This document shows positions 20,683-29,561 of a stretch of DNA of 64,000 bases, piece after piece. The DNA lies in assembly GCF_016918855.1 (NCBI RefSeq), contig NZ_JADKYB010000006.1, positions 310,001 to 374,000 of the forward strand. The letters run 5' to 3'. Origin of the DNA: Actinacidiphila acididurans. Lineage in GTDB: Bacteria; Actinomycetota; Actinomycetes; Streptomycetales; Streptomycetaceae. The notes under the pieces were generated by a model, which was not told the origin of the DNA, did not search any database, and worked only from the letters and a program-made list of their open reading frames with translations. A program made the translations under genes and the position numbers. Numbering within the stretch: the stretch's first letter is position 1; each line of letters opens with the position of its first letter.

Positions 20683-20725
20683 ACAGGGCCCGGAGAGGCG
20701 CGACGACGCGCCTCCCGGGCCCTGT
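20683..20725 (+). terminator. Strong hairpin after gap
   Basis: About 19 base pairs with one bulged base form around the loop ACGA (20703-20706); the arms start ACAGGGCCCGG and end CCGGGCCCTGT. It lies 51 bases after the gap stop and separates gap from pgk. No T-run beyond TT. Confidence 0.7.
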
Positions 20726-20842
20726 TCCGCGTCCGCGCGCAGCACGGCCCTGTCCCGGCTTCCGCCGAGCACCCGCGGGGGCCTGAGGGGCCGGGTCCGT
20801 GCCGTCCGTACTCGTACTCACGCGTCCTCAGGAGAGACCCAC

Positions 20843-22057
20843 ATGAAGACGATCGACGACCTCCTCGCCGCGGGGCAGGTCGCGGGCAAGCGGGTGTTCG
20901 TCCGCGCCGACCTCAACGTCCCGCTGGCCGGCGAGACCATCACCGACGACGGCCGGATCCGTGCCGCCGTCCCCACCGTCAAGCGGCTCGCCGAGGCCGG
21001 CGCCAAGGTGATCGTGGCCTCGCACCTGGGCCGTCCCAAGGGCGCGCCCGACCCGCAGTTCTCGCTGGCGCCGGTGGCCGCGCGGCTCGGTGAGCTGCTG
21101 GGCACCGACGTGGCCTTCGCCGCCGACACGGTCGGCGACAGCGCCCGCGCCACCGTCGAGGGCCTGGCCGACGGGCAGGTCGCGCTGCTGGAGAACCTGC
21201 GCTTCAACGCCGGCGAGACCGCCAAGGACGACGCCGAGCGCGGCGCGTTCGCCGACCGGCTCGCGGAACTGGCCGACGCCTACGTCGGCGACGGCTTCGG
21301 CGCGGTGCACCGCAAGCACGCCTCGGTCTACGACCTGCCGGCCCGGCTGCCGCACGCCGCCGGGGGCCTGATCGCCACCGAGGTGGGCGTGCTCAAGAAG
21401 CTCACCGAGGACGTCGCGCGCCCGTACGTGGTGGTGCTCGGCGGCTCCAAGGTCTCCGACAAGCTCGGGGTGATCGACCACCTGCTGGAGAAGGCCGACC
21501 GGATCCTGGTCGGCGGCGGCATGCTCTTCACCTTCCTCAAGGCCCAGGGCCACGAGGTCGGCAAGAGCCTGCTCCAGGAGGACCAGCTCGCGGCGGTCAC
21601 CGAGTACCTGGAGCGGGCCGAGGCCCGCGGCGTGGAGTTCGTGCTGCCGGTCGACGTGGTCGGCGACATCGAGTTCCCGGACCTGAAGACCAAGGCCCCG
21701 GCCAACCCGGTCGTCGCCCCGGTGACCGCGATCCCGGCGGACGTGCTGGGCCTGGACATCGGCCCGGAGTCCCGCAAGCTGTTCGCCGCCAAGATCGCCG
21801 ACGCGGCCACCGTGTTCTGGAACGGCCCGATGGGCGTCTTCGAGCACCCGGACTTCGCCGACGGCACCCGCGCGGTCGCCCAGGCGCTGATCGACTCCCC
21901 GGCCTTCACCGTCGTCGGCGGCGGCGACTCGGCCGCGGCCGTCCGCATCCTCGGCTTCGACGAGAACGCTTTCGGCCATATTTCCACCGGCGGCGGCGCC
22001 AGCCTGGAGTACCTCGAGGGCAAGACCCTGCCCGGCCTTGCCGCCCTCGAGGACTGA
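20843..22057 (+). CDS. pgk: Phosphoglycerate kinase
   Basis: Transfers phosphate from 1,3-bisphosphoglycerate to ADP. The 404-residue protein has the substrate-binding motif [20 protein letters not shown], the basic-patch segment [17 protein letters not shown], the hinge and nucleotide motifs [22 protein letters not shown] and WNGPMGVFE, and the closing [36 protein letters not shown]. Start ATG 20843 follows CAGGAGAGACCC. Only 33 bp separate it from tpiA, so the two are co-transcribed. Confidence 0.97.
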   Translation: MKTIDDLLAAGQVAGKRVFVRADLNVPLAGETITDDGRIRAAVPTVKRLAEAGAKVIVASHLGRPKGAPDPQFSLAPVAARLGELLGTDVAFAADTVGDSARATVEGLADGQVALLENLRFNAGETAKDDAERGAFADRLAELADAYVGDGFGAVHRKHASVYDLPARLPHAAGGLIATEVGVLKKLTEDVARPYVVVLGGSKVSDKLGVIDHLLEKADRILVGGGMLFTFLKAQGHEVGKSLLQEDQLAAVTEYLERAEARGVEFVLPVDVVGDIEFPDLKTKAPANPVVAPVTAIPADVLGLDIGPESRKLFAAKIADAATVFWNGPMGVFEHPDFADGTRAVAQALIDSPAFTVVGGGDSAAAVRILGFDENAFGHISTGGGASLEYLEGKTLPGLAALED

Positions 22058-22090
22058 CGCCCGACCACGAGCCTGGAGAACAGACCGACA

Positions 22091-22876
22091 ATGACGCAGC
22101 AGAGCACCCGCACCCCGCTGATGGCGGGCAACTGGAAGATGAACCTCAACCACCTCGAGGCCATCGCCCACGTCCAGAAGCTCGCCTTCGGCCTGAACGA
22201 CAAGGACTACGACGCGGTCGAGGTCGCGGTCCTGCCCCCCTTCACCGACCTGCGCTCGGTGCAGACCCTGGTCGACGGCGACAAGCTGAAGATCAAGTAC
22301 GGCGCGCAGGACATCTCCGCGTACGACTCCGGCGCCTACACCGGCGAGATCTCCGGACCGATGCTGGCCAAGCTGAAGTGCACGTACGTCACGATCGGCC
22401 ACTCGGAGCGGCGGCAGTACCACGGCGAGAACGAGCCGGTGGTGAACGCCAAGGTCAAGGCGGCCTTCAAGCACGGCCTGACCCCGATCCTGTGCGTCGG
22501 CGAGGAACTGGAGGTCCGCGAGGCGGGCAACCACGTCACGCACACGCTCGCCCAGGTCGAGGGCGGTCTGAAGGACATCCCGGCCGAGCAGGCCGCGTCG
22601 ATCGTGATCGCCTACGAGCCGGTCTGGGCCATCGGGACCGGCAAGGTCTGCGGCTCCGACGACGCCCAGGAGGTCTGCGCGGCGATCCGCGGCAAGGTCG
22701 CCGAGCTGTACTCGCAGGACCTGGCCGACCAGGTCCGCATCCAGTACGGCGGCTCGGTCAAGGCGGGCAATGTGGCGGAAATCATGGCGAAGCCGGACAT
22801 TGACGGCGCCCTGGTGGGAGGCGCTTCGCTGGACGCCGAGGAATTCGTCAAGATCGTGCGCTTCCGCGACCAGTGA
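22091..22876 (+). CDS. tpiA: Triosephosphate isomerase
   Basis: Interconverts dihydroxyacetone phosphate and glyceraldehyde 3-phosphate. The 261-residue TIM barrel has GNWKMN (Asn and Lys of the active site), electrophile His104 in IGHSERR, catalytic Glu176 in [12 protein letters not shown] and the phosphate-binding [10 protein letters not shown]. Start ATG 22091, with TGGAGAACAG upstream. It ends the pgk-tpiA pair; a hairpin lies 36 bases after the stop and secG follows. Confidence 0.97.
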   Translation: MTQQSTRTPLMAGNWKMNLNHLEAIAHVQKLAFGLNDKDYDAVEVAVLPPFTDLRSVQTLVDGDKLKIKYGAQDISAYDSGAYTGEISGPMLAKLKCTYVTIGHSERRQYHGENEPVVNAKVKAAFKHGLTPILCVGEELEVREAGNHVTHTLAQVEGGLKDIPAEQAASIVIAYEPVWAIGTGKVCGSDDAQEVCAAIRGKVAELYSQDLADQVRIQYGGSVKAGNVAEIMAKPDIDGALVGGASLDAEEFVKIVRFRDQ

Positions 22877-22911
22877 ACTCCGGGAGCCGGTGAAGTACGC
22901 TGACGGGGCCG

Positions 22912-22933
22912 GAACCGTGGTGCCACACGGTTC
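22912..22933 (+). terminator. Weak hairpin after tpiA; direct repeats before secG
   Basis: GAACCGTG and CACGGTTC pair perfectly around a 6-nt loop. It could end pgk-tpiA transcripts in part. Between it and secG the word GTCATGTAGT occurs twice (22950-22959 and 22964-22973), possibly part of a secG promoter or operator. Confidence 0.4.
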
Positions 22934-22991
22934 GCGGTCCCGCTGCGTAGTCATGTAGTGCCGTCATGTAGTCGAGAGAGTTGGTCCAGCC

Positions 22992-23228
22992 GTGGTCATC
23001 GGGTTCTCCATCGCCCTCATCATCTTCAGCCTGCTGCTCCTGCTGCTCGTGCTGATGCACAAGGGGAAGGGCGGCGGTCTGTCGGACATGTTCGGCGGCG
23101 GTATGCAGTCCTCCGTCGGCGGTTCTTCGGTGGCGGAGCGCAACCTCGACCGGATCACCATCGTGATCGGTCTGCTGTGGTTTGTGTGCATTGTCGTACT
23201 CGGCCTGGTGATGAAGTTCAACAAGTGA
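22992..23228 (+). CDS. secG: Protein translocase subunit SecG
   Basis: Small subunit of the SecYEG channel in the plasma membrane. The 78-residue protein has the two-helix topology: a first hydrophobic helix (VIGFSIALIIFSLLLLLLVLM), the conserved cytoplasmic loop HKGKGGGLSDMFGGG with the phase-variable Gly-rich segment, and a second helix (ITIVIGLLWFVCIVVLGLVMKF). Start GTG 22992 follows GAGAGAGTTGG. The tpiA-secG order is conserved among actinobacteria; a hairpin follows directly after the stop. Confidence 0.95.
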   Translation: MVIGFSIALIIFSLLLLLLVLMHKGKGGGLSDMFGGGMQSSVGGSSVAERNLDRITIVIGLLWFVCIVVLGLVMKFNK

Positions 23229-23232
23229 GACC

Positions 23233-23259
23233 GTCCGGCCGGTACGGAACCGGCCGGAC
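23233..23259 (+). terminator. secG terminator hairpin
   Basis: GTCCGGCCGGT and ACCGGCCGGAC form a perfect 11-bp stem with loop ACGGA, five bases after the secG stop. Confidence 0.65.
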
Positions 23260-23345
23260 CGATTCGGCTGCCCGCGCGCGGAACTGACGCCCCGTCGCGC
23301 ACGCGACTTATCATGGAGCGGCGTCCTGGGATACCGTGCCCTCTT

Positions 23346-23382
23346 CCCCGCGTACGCGGGGGCGAGCCGGCCTCCATACACT
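23346..23382 (+). promoter_or_regulatory. rbpA promoter region with a 16-bp palindrome
   Basis: CCCCGCGTACGCGGGG (23346-23361) is a perfect palindrome; the hexamer TACACT (23377-23382) fits a -10 and is 40 bases before the rbpA start. The palindrome would cover the -35 position, where no TTGAC-like sequence is seen, so an operator or activator site is plausible. No clear SigR-type promoter was recognised. Confidence 0.4.
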
Positions 23383-23421
23383 GGACGACCTCGCAGCACC
23401 ATCACGCAGGGAGTTACGACC

Positions 23422-23757
23422 GTGGCAAGTGGGAACGCGATCCGTGGCAGTCGGGTCGGAGCGGGGCCGATGGGCGAGGCCGAGCGCGGCGAATCCGCAC
23501 CGCGCCTGCGGATCTCCTTCTGGTGCTCGAACGGGCACGAGACCCAGCCGAGCTTCGCCAGCGACGCGCAGATCCCCGAGACCTGGGACTGCCCCCGCTG
23601 CGGCTTCCCGGCCGGGCAGGACGAGGAGAACCCGCCGGCCCCCCCGCGGACCGAGCCGTACAAGACGCACCTGGCGTACGTACGGGAGCGCCGCTCGGCG
23701 GCCGACGGCGAGGCGATCCTCGCCGAAGCCCTCGCCAAGCTCCGCGGCGAGATCTAG
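23422..23757 (+). CDS. rbpA: RNA polymerase-binding protein RbpA
   Basis: RbpA is an actinobacterial RNA polymerase accessory protein that binds the principal sigma factor and stabilises the open complex. The 111-residue protein shows the N-terminal tail, the core with FWCSNGHETQPSFASDAQIPETWDCPRCGFPAG (Cys residues of the zinc-type site), the basic linker and the C-terminal sigma-interaction helix THLAYVRERRSAADGEAILAEALAKLRG. Start GTG 23422 follows CAGGGAG. The gene converges on the RpiR regulator, with a shared hairpin between them. Confidence 0.95.
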   Translation: MASGNAIRGSRVGAGPMGEAERGESAPRLRISFWCSNGHETQPSFASDAQIPETWDCPRCGFPAGQDEENPPAPPRTEPYKTHLAYVRERRSAADGEAILAEALAKLRGEI

Positions 23758-23769
23758 CAACCCCGTACG

Positions 23770-23802
23770 CACCCCGTCCCCGGCTCATCCGGCGGCGGGG
23801 TG
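23770..23802. terminator. Hairpin between rbpA and the RpiR gene
   Basis: CACCCCG and CGGGGTG form the outer stem and an inner CCGG/CCGG pairing closes around CTCAT. Lying between two convergent genes, it can serve both. Confidence 0.5.
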
Positions 23803-23847
23803 TGTCGCATGTCGCGGACCCCGGGCTTCATGCCGCGGCGGGCCCTT

Positions 23848-24714
23848 TCACCGGCCGCGCGGGCGGACCGCGTGGGCGCCGGCGATGTGGGAGGTCAGCG
23901 CGATGGAGGCGGTGGCCCGTTCGTAGGTCAGCTGTGCCACGCGCGCGTACAGGCAGTCCACCAGCAGCAGCACCGAGTGCCGGGTGCCGAAGCTGCCGTG
24001 CCGGAAGCTGGTCTCGCCGGAGAACGAGGTGAGGGCGACGGATGCCGCGCGGGCGACCGGGGAGCGCGGGTCGCCGGTGACCGCGATGGTGGTGGCGCCG
24101 CGCTCGGCGGCCAGCAGCAGCGGCTCCAGGACCTCCCGGGTGGTGCCCGAGTGCGAGACCGCCAGCACCGCGTCCGCGGGCGTCAGCAGGGCCGCTGAGG
24201 TCTCCGCCGCGTGCACCTCGGTCCAGGCGTGCACGGCCGCGCCGATCCCGAACAGCCGGGCCTGCGCCTCGTGCGCCACGGTCCCCGAGCCGCCCACCCC
24301 GTACACGTCGATCCTGCGGGCCCCGGCGAGCGCCTGTGCGGCCTGTTCCAGCGCCTGCCGGTCCAACTGCTCGGCGGTGTGCCGCAGGGCCCGCAGATCG
24401 GCCTCCGCGACCACCGCGATGACGTGCTCCAGGTCGTCGTCCGGCCCGATCCGCGGGCCGAGCGCGGCCGGCCGGTCCGCGGCCTCGGCCCGGCCCTGCT
24501 CCTGCGCCAGCTCGATCAGCAGATGCTGGTACGACTCCAGGCCCAGCGCACGGCAGAAACGGGTCACGGTGGCCTGCGAGGTGCCGGTGCGGCGCCCCAG
24601 CTCGGCCGCGGAGCTGTGGGTGGCCGCGGCCGGGTCGGCCAGCACCAGCTCGCCCACCTTGCGCAGGGAGCCGGACATCCGCGGGAGTTCGGCGCGGATC
24701 CGGGCGGTGATCAT
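23848..24714 (-). CDS. MurR/RpiR-family transcriptional regulator
   Basis: 288 residues. The N-terminal HTH_6 domain (about 1-77) has the characteristic RKVGELVLADPAAATHSSAAELGRRTGTSQATVTRFCRALGLESYQHL, and residues about 115-245 form a SIS domain (RRIDVYGVGGSGTVAHEAQARLFGIG ... AVLAVSHSGTTREVLEPLLLAAERGATTIAVTGDP) that senses phosphosugars in this family. Start ATG 24714 follows CCGGAGGGAGTCCCC. It is divergent from a GlcNAc-type kinase and near a SIS-domain protein, so a local regulator of amino-sugar phosphate metabolism is the natural reading. The effector cannot be read from sequence. Confidence 0.9.
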   Translation of the reverse strand: MITARIRAELPRMSGSLRKVGELVLADPAAATHSSAAELGRRTGTSQATVTRFCRALGLESYQHLLIELAQEQGRAEAADRPAALGPRIGPDDDLEHVIAVVAEADLRALRHTAEQLDRQALEQAAQALAGARRIDVYGVGGSGTVAHEAQARLFGIGAAVHAWTEVHAAETSAALLTPADAVLAVSHSGTTREVLEPLLLAAERGATTIAVTGDPRSPVARAASVALTSFSGETSFRHGSFGTRHSVLLLVDCLYARVAQLTYERATASIALTSHIAGAHAVRPRGR

Positions 24715-24760
24715 GGGGACTCCCTCCGGGGCCGGGACCCGTGGCCGACGGACTTGTGCG

Positions 24761-24803
24761 TGAATGAATCTATCAACCACCATGCGTGTCGATGAATGAA
24801 ATC
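24761..24803. promoter_or_regulatory. TTCATT-core operator candidates between regulator and kinase
   Basis: TGAATGAATC (24761-24770) and GATGAATGAAATC (24791-24803) share the core TGAATGAA, whose complement TTCATTCA resembles the GGTTCATTG words before the SIS gene at 25901 and 25933. The second copy overlaps the start of the kinase. These are candidate sites for the divergent RpiR-type protein. Confidence 0.4.
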
Positions 24804-25799
24804 TACAGCCACGACCTGGTGATCGGGGTCGACGCAGGCGGCACCCGCAGCCGGGCCTGCCTGGCCGCACCCGACGGCACCGTGCTCGGCCGCGGCACCG
24901 GCGGCCCGGGCAACGCGCTCAGCGTCCCGCGCGCCGAACTGACCCTGCACCTGGCGCAGGCCGTCGCAGGGGCCGTGCCCGAGGCGCTGCGCGACCGGGT
25001 GCGCGCGGTCTACGGCGGGTTCGCCGGGGCCACCGCCGGGCTCGGCCCCGAACGCGGGCGCGGCCTGGCGCTGTCCTGCCTGCGGGACGCCGTCGCGGCG
25101 CACGGCATCACCGGCGCCGTGGTCGACGTCGGCGGCGACATCGACGTCGCCCTGGCCGCCGCCCCCGGCGCCCCCGCCGACGGGCTGGTCCTCATCGCCG
25201 GGACCGGCGCGATCGCCGCCCGCCTCACCGGCCGCCGCCGCTCCCGCGTGGTCGACGGCCACGGCTGGCTCCTCGGCGACGAAGGCAGCGGCTACTGGCT
25301 CGGCGCCCACGCGGTCCGCGCCGCCCTGGAAGCCCTGGACGGCCGCGGCCCCTGGACCTCCCTGGTCACGGCGGTGGCCGCGCATCACCTGCCGGAGGCC
25401 GGGGAGGAGGCCGCCCGATCCGGGGGCCGGACCGTGCCGCCGGACGCCGCCGGGCGGTTCGCGTTGGCCGAGGCGATCGTCGCGCACGCGTACGCCCGGC
25501 CGCCCGCGCAGCTCGCCCGGCTGAGTACGGCTGTGGTGGCCTGTGCGGCGGCGGGCGACACGGTGGCCCTGCACCTGCTGGACCGGGCCGCGGACCTGCT
25601 GGCCGGCACGGTGGCGGCGCTGCGGCCCGAGCCCGGCGAACCCCTGGTGGTCACCGGCGGCCTGCTCGGCCCCGGCGGCCCGCTGCTGGACCGGGTGACC
25701 GACCGACTCGGCCGGCACCGCCTGCGCATCTTCCCGGTCACGGACGGCGCGGCCGGCGCGGCGGCCCTGGCCGCGCAGTTGCCCGTCGGGACGGACTGA
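24786..25799 (+). CDS. N-acetylglucosamine kinase-like protein (BadF/BadG/BcrA/BcrD ATPase family)
   Basis: 337 residues of the ASKHA fold: phosphate-1 motif GVDAGGTRSRACLA, the GPGNAL segment, adenosine-side motif LIAGTGAIAARLTG, and GHGWLLGDEGSGYWLGAHAVRAAL, which is diagnostic of eukaryote-like and bacterial GlcNAc kinases in this family; TGGLLGPGGPLLDRV closes the second domain. It probably phosphorylates GlcNAc or a related amino sugar in the cytosol. The GTG at 24786 or the ATG at 24792 could be the start; neither has a strong ribosome site. It is divergent from an RpiR-type regulator, which probably controls it. Confidence 0.85.
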   Translation: MSMNEIYSHDLVIGVDAGGTRSRACLAAPDGTVLGRGTGGPGNALSVPRAELTLHLAQAVAGAVPEALRDRVRAVYGGFAGATAGLGPERGRGLALSCLRDAVAAHGITGAVVDVGGDIDVALAAAPGAPADGLVLIAGTGAIAARLTGRRRSRVVDGHGWLLGDEGSGYWLGAHAVRAALEALDGRGPWTSLVTAVAAHHLPEAGEEAARSGGRTVPPDAAGRFALAEAIVAHAYARPPAQLARLSTAVVACAAAGDTVALHLLDRAADLLAGTVAALRPEPGEPLVVTGGLLGPGGPLLDRVTDRLGRHRLRIFPVTDGAAGAAALAAQLPVGTD

Positions 25800-25885
25800 G
25801 GACGGCGGCCCCGCAGGTTCCGGCGGGTGCCCGGAGACCAGGGCCGCGACCTCATGCCCGCCGGGGCCCGGCGCAGCCGTCCGTG

Positions 25886-25945
25886 TTGACGCTTCTGCTT
25901 GGTTCATTGTTTCATCGAGCCGTCGATCGATGGGTTCATTGAACC
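25886..25945 (+). promoter_or_regulatory. SIS-gene promoter with two GGTTCATTG operator words
   Basis: TTGACG (25886-25891) and TTTCAT (25910-25915) fit a promoter with 18-bp spacing. The word GGTTCATTG occurs at 25901-25909, inside the promoter, and at 25933-25941, where it extends to the palindrome GGTTCATTGAACC. The copies are 32 bp apart, about three helical turns. Confidence 0.45.
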
Positions 25946-25984
25946 GGAGATCATTCCCACAGGCACAGGACACCAGGAGCGGGC

Positions 25985-26752
25985 ATGGCCGGTCAGGAAG
26001 AGATCAGCGCGGCGCGGTTCGCCGAGGAGGGGCGCGCGGCGGTCGACCGGGCGATCGCGGCGAACACGGACTCGGTGGCCGCCGCCGGGCGGCTGTTCGC
26101 CGACTGCGTGGCCGCCGACGGGGTGATCCACGGCTTCGGCACCGGGCACTCGCAGGCCACCGTGCTGGAGATCGTGGGCCGGGCCGGCGGCCTCATCCCC
26201 ACCAACCGGATCGGCCTGTCCGACCTGGTGCTGCGCGGTGGCGAGGACCGCTCCGTCCTCACCGACCCGCTGCTGGAGCGCTCCCCGGGCCTGGCCCGGC
26301 GGCTGTACGAACTGGCCGAGCCGCGCCCCCAGGACCTGTTCGTCATCGTCTCCAACTCCGGGGTCAACAACTCCATCGTGGACATGGCCCTGCACGTCAA
26401 GGAGGCCGGGCACAAGCTGGTCGCGCTGACCTCGCTCGCCCACACCCACGCGGTGCCCGCGCTGCACCCCAGCGGCAAGCGGCTGGCCGACCTCGCCGAC
26501 GCCGTACTGGACAACTGCGCCCCGGCCGGCGACGCCCTGCTCCCGCTGCCGGACGGGGGCGCCCTGTGCGGGGTCTCCACCATCACCTCCGCGCTGCTGG
26601 TGCAGATGGTGGTCGCCGAAGCGGTCGGCACCCTGACCGCCGAGGGCAAGCAGGCCCCGGTGTACGTCTCCGCCAACCTGCCCGGCGGCCACGAGCGCAA
26701 CGTGGTGCTGGAACAGGCGTACGGGGACCGGCTGCACCGCGGCGGCTTCTGA
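25985..26752 (+). CDS. SIS-domain phosphosugar-binding protein (UPF0309-type)
   Basis: 255 residues with a single SIS domain: GVIHGFGTGHSQATVLEIVGRAGGLIPTN, the Ser-rich phosphate loop LFVIVSNSGVNNSIVDMALHVKEAGHKLVALTSLAHT, and a second conserved stretch CGVSTITSALLVQMVVAEAV. In S. coelicolor a protein I recall as belonging to this family (NagS) acts on GlcNAc-6-phosphate; orthology is not shown here. With the adjacent GlcNAc-type kinase and RpiR regulator it would form a small amino-sugar phosphate module. ATG 25985 is chosen because CCAGGAGCGGGC precedes it. pgi follows after 82 bp on the same strand. Confidence 0.82.
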   Translation: MAGQEEISAARFAEEGRAAVDRAIAANTDSVAAAGRLFADCVAADGVIHGFGTGHSQATVLEIVGRAGGLIPTNRIGLSDLVLRGGEDRSVLTDPLLERSPGLARRLYELAEPRPQDLFVIVSNSGVNNSIVDMALHVKEAGHKLVALTSLAHTHAVPALHPSGKRLADLADAVLDNCAPAGDALLPLPDGGALCGVSTITSALLVQMVVAEAVGTLTAEGKQAPVYVSANLPGGHERNVVLEQAYGDRLHRGGF

Positions 26753-26834
26753 CGGCGCCGGGGGGTCGCGGAACTCGTTCCACTGCCTCATCAATTAGTT
26801 TGGTCTCGCAGCGAGGACGAGGAGAAGTGGACTG

Positions 26835-28493
26835 ATGTCCGAAAGCAACGCCCAGGCCACCACCAGGCCCGACCAGCGCCCCGAATGGCACGCGCTGGCC
26901 AAGCACCGTGACGAGCTGGCCGGCACCCATCTGCGGGACCTGTTCGACCGCGACCCCGAGCGGGCCGGCCGCTACACCCTCCAGGTCGGCGACCTCCACC
27001 TGGACTGGTCCAAGCACCTGGTCACCGACGAGACGCTCCGGCTGCTGCGCGAACTGGCCGCCGCCACCGGCGTGTTCGAGCTCCGCGACGCGATGTTCCG
27101 CGGCGACCGGATCAACATCACCGAGAACCGCGCGGTGCTGCACACCGCCCTGCGCGCCCCGCAGTCGGCCACCGTCGAGGTCGACGGGGAGAACGTCGTC
27201 CCGGGCGTGCACGCCGTGCTCTACAAGATGACGCAGTTCGCCGACCGGGTGCGCAGCGGCGAGTGGACCGGCCACACCGGCAAGCGGATCCGCAACGTCG
27301 TCAACATCGGCATCGGCGGCTCCGATCTGGGCCCGGCCATGGCGTACGAGGTCCTGCGCTCGTACACCGACCGCGACCTGACGGTCCGTTTCGTGTCCAA
27401 CGTGGACGGCGCCGACCTGCACGAGGCGGTCCGCGACCTGGACCCGGCCGAGACGCTGTTCGTCATCGCCTCCAAGACCTTCACCACCATCGAGACCATC
27501 ACCAACGCCACCTCCGCCCGGCAGTGGCTGCTCGCCCGGCTCGGCGCCGGCGAGGACGCGGTGGCCAAGCACTTCGTGGCGCTGTCCACCAACGCCGAGA
27601 AGGTCGCCGAGTTCGGCATCGACACGCAGAACATGTTCGAGTTCTGGGACTGGGTCGGCGGCCGCTACTCGTACGACTCCGCGATCGGCCTGTCGCTGAT
27701 GCTGGCGATCGGCCCGGACCGGTTCCGCGAGATGCTGGCCGGCTTCCACCTGGTCGACGAGCACTTCCGCACCGCCCCGCCGGAGCACAACGCCCCGCTC
27801 CTGATGGGCCTGCTCGGCATCTGGTACGGCAACTTCCACGACGCCCAGTCGCACGCCGTCCTGCCCTACAGCCACTACCTCAGCCGCTTCACCGCCTACC
27901 TCCAGCAGCTGGACATGGAGTCCAACGGCAAGTCGGTCGACCGCGACGGCAACCCCGTCGCCTGGCAGACCGGCCCGGTGGTCTGGGGCACGCCCGGCAC
28001 CAACGGGCAGCACGCCTATTACCAGCTCATCCACCAGGGCACCAAGCTCATCCCGGCCGACTTCATCGGCTTCGCCCGGCCCATCGCCGAACTCGGCCCC
28101 TTCGCCGGGCAGCACGACCTGCTCATGGCCAACTTCTTCGCCCAGACCCAGGCGCTGGCCTTCGGCAAGACCCCCGAGGAGGTGCGCGCCGAGGGCGTTT
28201 CCGAGGAGCTCGTGCCGCACAAGACGTTCCGCGGGAATCACCCCACGACGACGATCCTCGCGTCCGAGCTGACGCCTTCCGTGCTCGGGCAGCTCATCGC
28301 CCTCTACGAGCACAAGGTCTTTGTTCAGGGCGCCGTCTGGAACATCGACTCCTTCGACCAGTGGGGGGTCGAGCTCGGCAAGGTCCTCGCCAAGCGGGTC
28401 GAACCCGCGCTCACGGAGGGCGCGGACGTGGCCGGGCTCGACGCGTCCACCTCAGCGCTTGTTTCCAAGTACCGCACGCTGCGTGGACGTTGA
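26835..28493 (+). CDS. pgi: Glucose-6-phosphate isomerase
   Basis: Interconverts glucose 6-phosphate and fructose 6-phosphate. The 552-residue protein is of the large bacterial type: [15 protein letters not shown], the phosphate loop [37 protein letters not shown] with catalytic Glu nearby, and [28 protein letters not shown] carrying the active-site His and Gln. Start ATG 26835 follows ACGAGGAGAAGTGG. It heads toward the convergent pentose phosphate run (pgl-opcA-zwf-tal-tkt), so glucose 6-phosphate use by both routes is encoded side by side. Confidence 0.97.
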   Translation: MSESNAQATTRPDQRPEWHALAKHRDELAGTHLRDLFDRDPERAGRYTLQVGDLHLDWSKHLVTDETLRLLRELAAATGVFELRDAMFRGDRINITENRAVLHTALRAPQSATVEVDGENVVPGVHAVLYKMTQFADRVRSGEWTGHTGKRIRNVVNIGIGGSDLGPAMAYEVLRSYTDRDLTVRFVSNVDGADLHEAVRDLDPAETLFVIASKTFTTIETITNATSARQWLLARLGAGEDAVAKHFVALSTNAEKVAEFGIDTQNMFEFWDWVGGRYSYDSAIGLSLMLAIGPDRFREMLAGFHLVDEHFRTAPPEHNAPLLMGLLGIWYGNFHDAQSHAVLPYSHYLSRFTAYLQQLDMESNGKSVDRDGNPVAWQTGPVVWGTPGTNGQHAYYQLIHQGTKLIPADFIGFARPIAELGPFAGQHDLLMANFFAQTQALAFGKTPEEVRAEGVSEELVPHKTFRGNHPTTTILASELTPSVLGQLIALYEHKVFVQGAVWNIDSFDQWGVELGKVLAKRVEPALTEGADVAGLDASTSALVSKYRTLRGR

Positions 28494-28515
28494 CGATTCG
28501 GAAGAGCTTGCCTTG

Positions 28516-28673
28516 AGGGGCGCGGGGAACTGCGCGACCGGCCACGACGCGACCCGCGGGTCGTCACCGTCCCGGAGGGGCAGTCGCTGTCGTGTCCGGA
28601 CCTCCCCCAGAGCCTTCGGCCTGGGGGTACCCCCAGCCGGTGGCCGGTTGCTCGCGCAGTTCCCCGCGCCCCT
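28516..28673. repeat. Long intergenic inverted repeat between pgi and pgl
   Basis: Perfect 22-bp arms (28516-28537 and 28652-28673; core GGGGCGCGGGGAACTGCGCG) enclose 114 bp with GGGGCAGTCGCTGTCG, as in the 19.4-kb element, plus its own CCCCCAG...CTGGGGG hairpin. Incomplete extra arms follow at 28680-28745 (GCGCCCCTAGGTATTCCGGGCGAACCG). Located between convergent genes, it could end both transcripts. Confidence 0.75.
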
Positions 28674-28771
28674 GGGTATCCCCGGCGAACCGCAGCGCGC
28701 ACGGACCCCCGCGCCCCTAGGTATTCCGGGCGAACCGCCCGCCGCCGGGCGGGCCTTGGAAGCGAACCCTC

Positions 28772-29554
28772 TTACGCGGAAGCAGGCGGGTAAAGCTGCG
28801 GCGGCAGCTTGACGGCGGCCGCGCGGTCGAGGAGCCAGAGGGTGCGGGCTCGCCCGCGGGCCCCCGAGGCGGGAGCCTGAACTTCGCCGGGCGCACTCAG
28901 GGCGACCGCGACCGCGCCCGCCTTGTCCTCACCGGCGGCGAGGAGCCACACCTCGCGGGCCGCGCGGATCGCGGGGAGGGTGAGGGAGATGCGGGTGGGG
29001 GGCGGCTTGGGGGCGCCGTGGACGCCGACGACCGTGCGCTCGGTCTCCCGGACGCCGGGGTGCTCGGGGAAGAGGGACGCCACGTGGGTGTCCGGGCCCA
29101 CCCCGAGCAGCAGGACGTCGAAGGTGGGCACGTCGCCGTGGTCCTCCGGCCCGGCCGACGCCGCCAGCTCCCCGGCGTAGGCGGCGGCCGCCGCGTCCGC
29201 GTCGGAGCCGTAGGCGGCGCCCGCGGCGGGCATCGGGTGCACCCGCCGCGGGTCGACCGGGACGGCGTCCAGCAGTGCCGTACGGGCCTGGGTGACGTTG
29301 CGCTCGGGGTCGCCCTCGGGCAGGAAGCGCTCGTCGCCCCACCACAGGTCGAGCCGTGACCAGTCCACCGCGTCGCGGGCCGGGGACTCGGCGAGCGCGG
29401 CCAGCAGGCCGTTGCCGTTGCGCCCGCCGGTCAGCACCACCGAGGCGACGCCCCGGGCGGCCTGGGCGTCCACGATTTTCGTGATCAGCCGGGCCGCCGC
29501 GGCGCGTGCCATCAGTTCCTTGTCACGGTGGACGACCACCTGTGGCGTACTCAC
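28772..29554 (-). CDS. pgl: 6-phosphogluconolactonase
   Basis: Hydrolyses 6-phosphogluconolactone formed by Zwf. The 260-residue DevB-type protein has LTGGRNGNGLLAAL, the conserved WWGDERFLPEGDPERNVTQARTALLD, and LLGVGPDTHVASLFPEH with the catalytic-site His. Start GTG 29554 lies only eight bases after the opcA stop, so it ends the tkt-tal-zwf-opcA-pgl series and is probably co-transcribed. Confidence 0.95.
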   Translation of the reverse strand: MSTPQVVVHRDKELMARAAAARLITKIVDAQAARGVASVVLTGGRNGNGLLAALAESPARDAVDWSRLDLWWGDERFLPEGDPERNVTQARTALLDAVPVDPRRVHPMPAAGAAYGSDADAAAAAYAGELAASAGPEDHGDVPTFDVLLLGVGPDTHVASLFPEHPGVRETERTVVGVHGAPKPPPTRISLTLPAIRAAREVWLLAAGEDKAGAVAVALSAPGEVQAPASGARGRARTLWLLDRAAAVKLPPQLYPPASA

Positions 29555-29561
29555 TTCGACC

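Noticed and set aside
26786..26820. DasR site before pgi (TTTGGTCTCGCAG)
   Set aside because: Only one half of the ACTGGTCTAGACCAGT consensus is present; the other half does not match.
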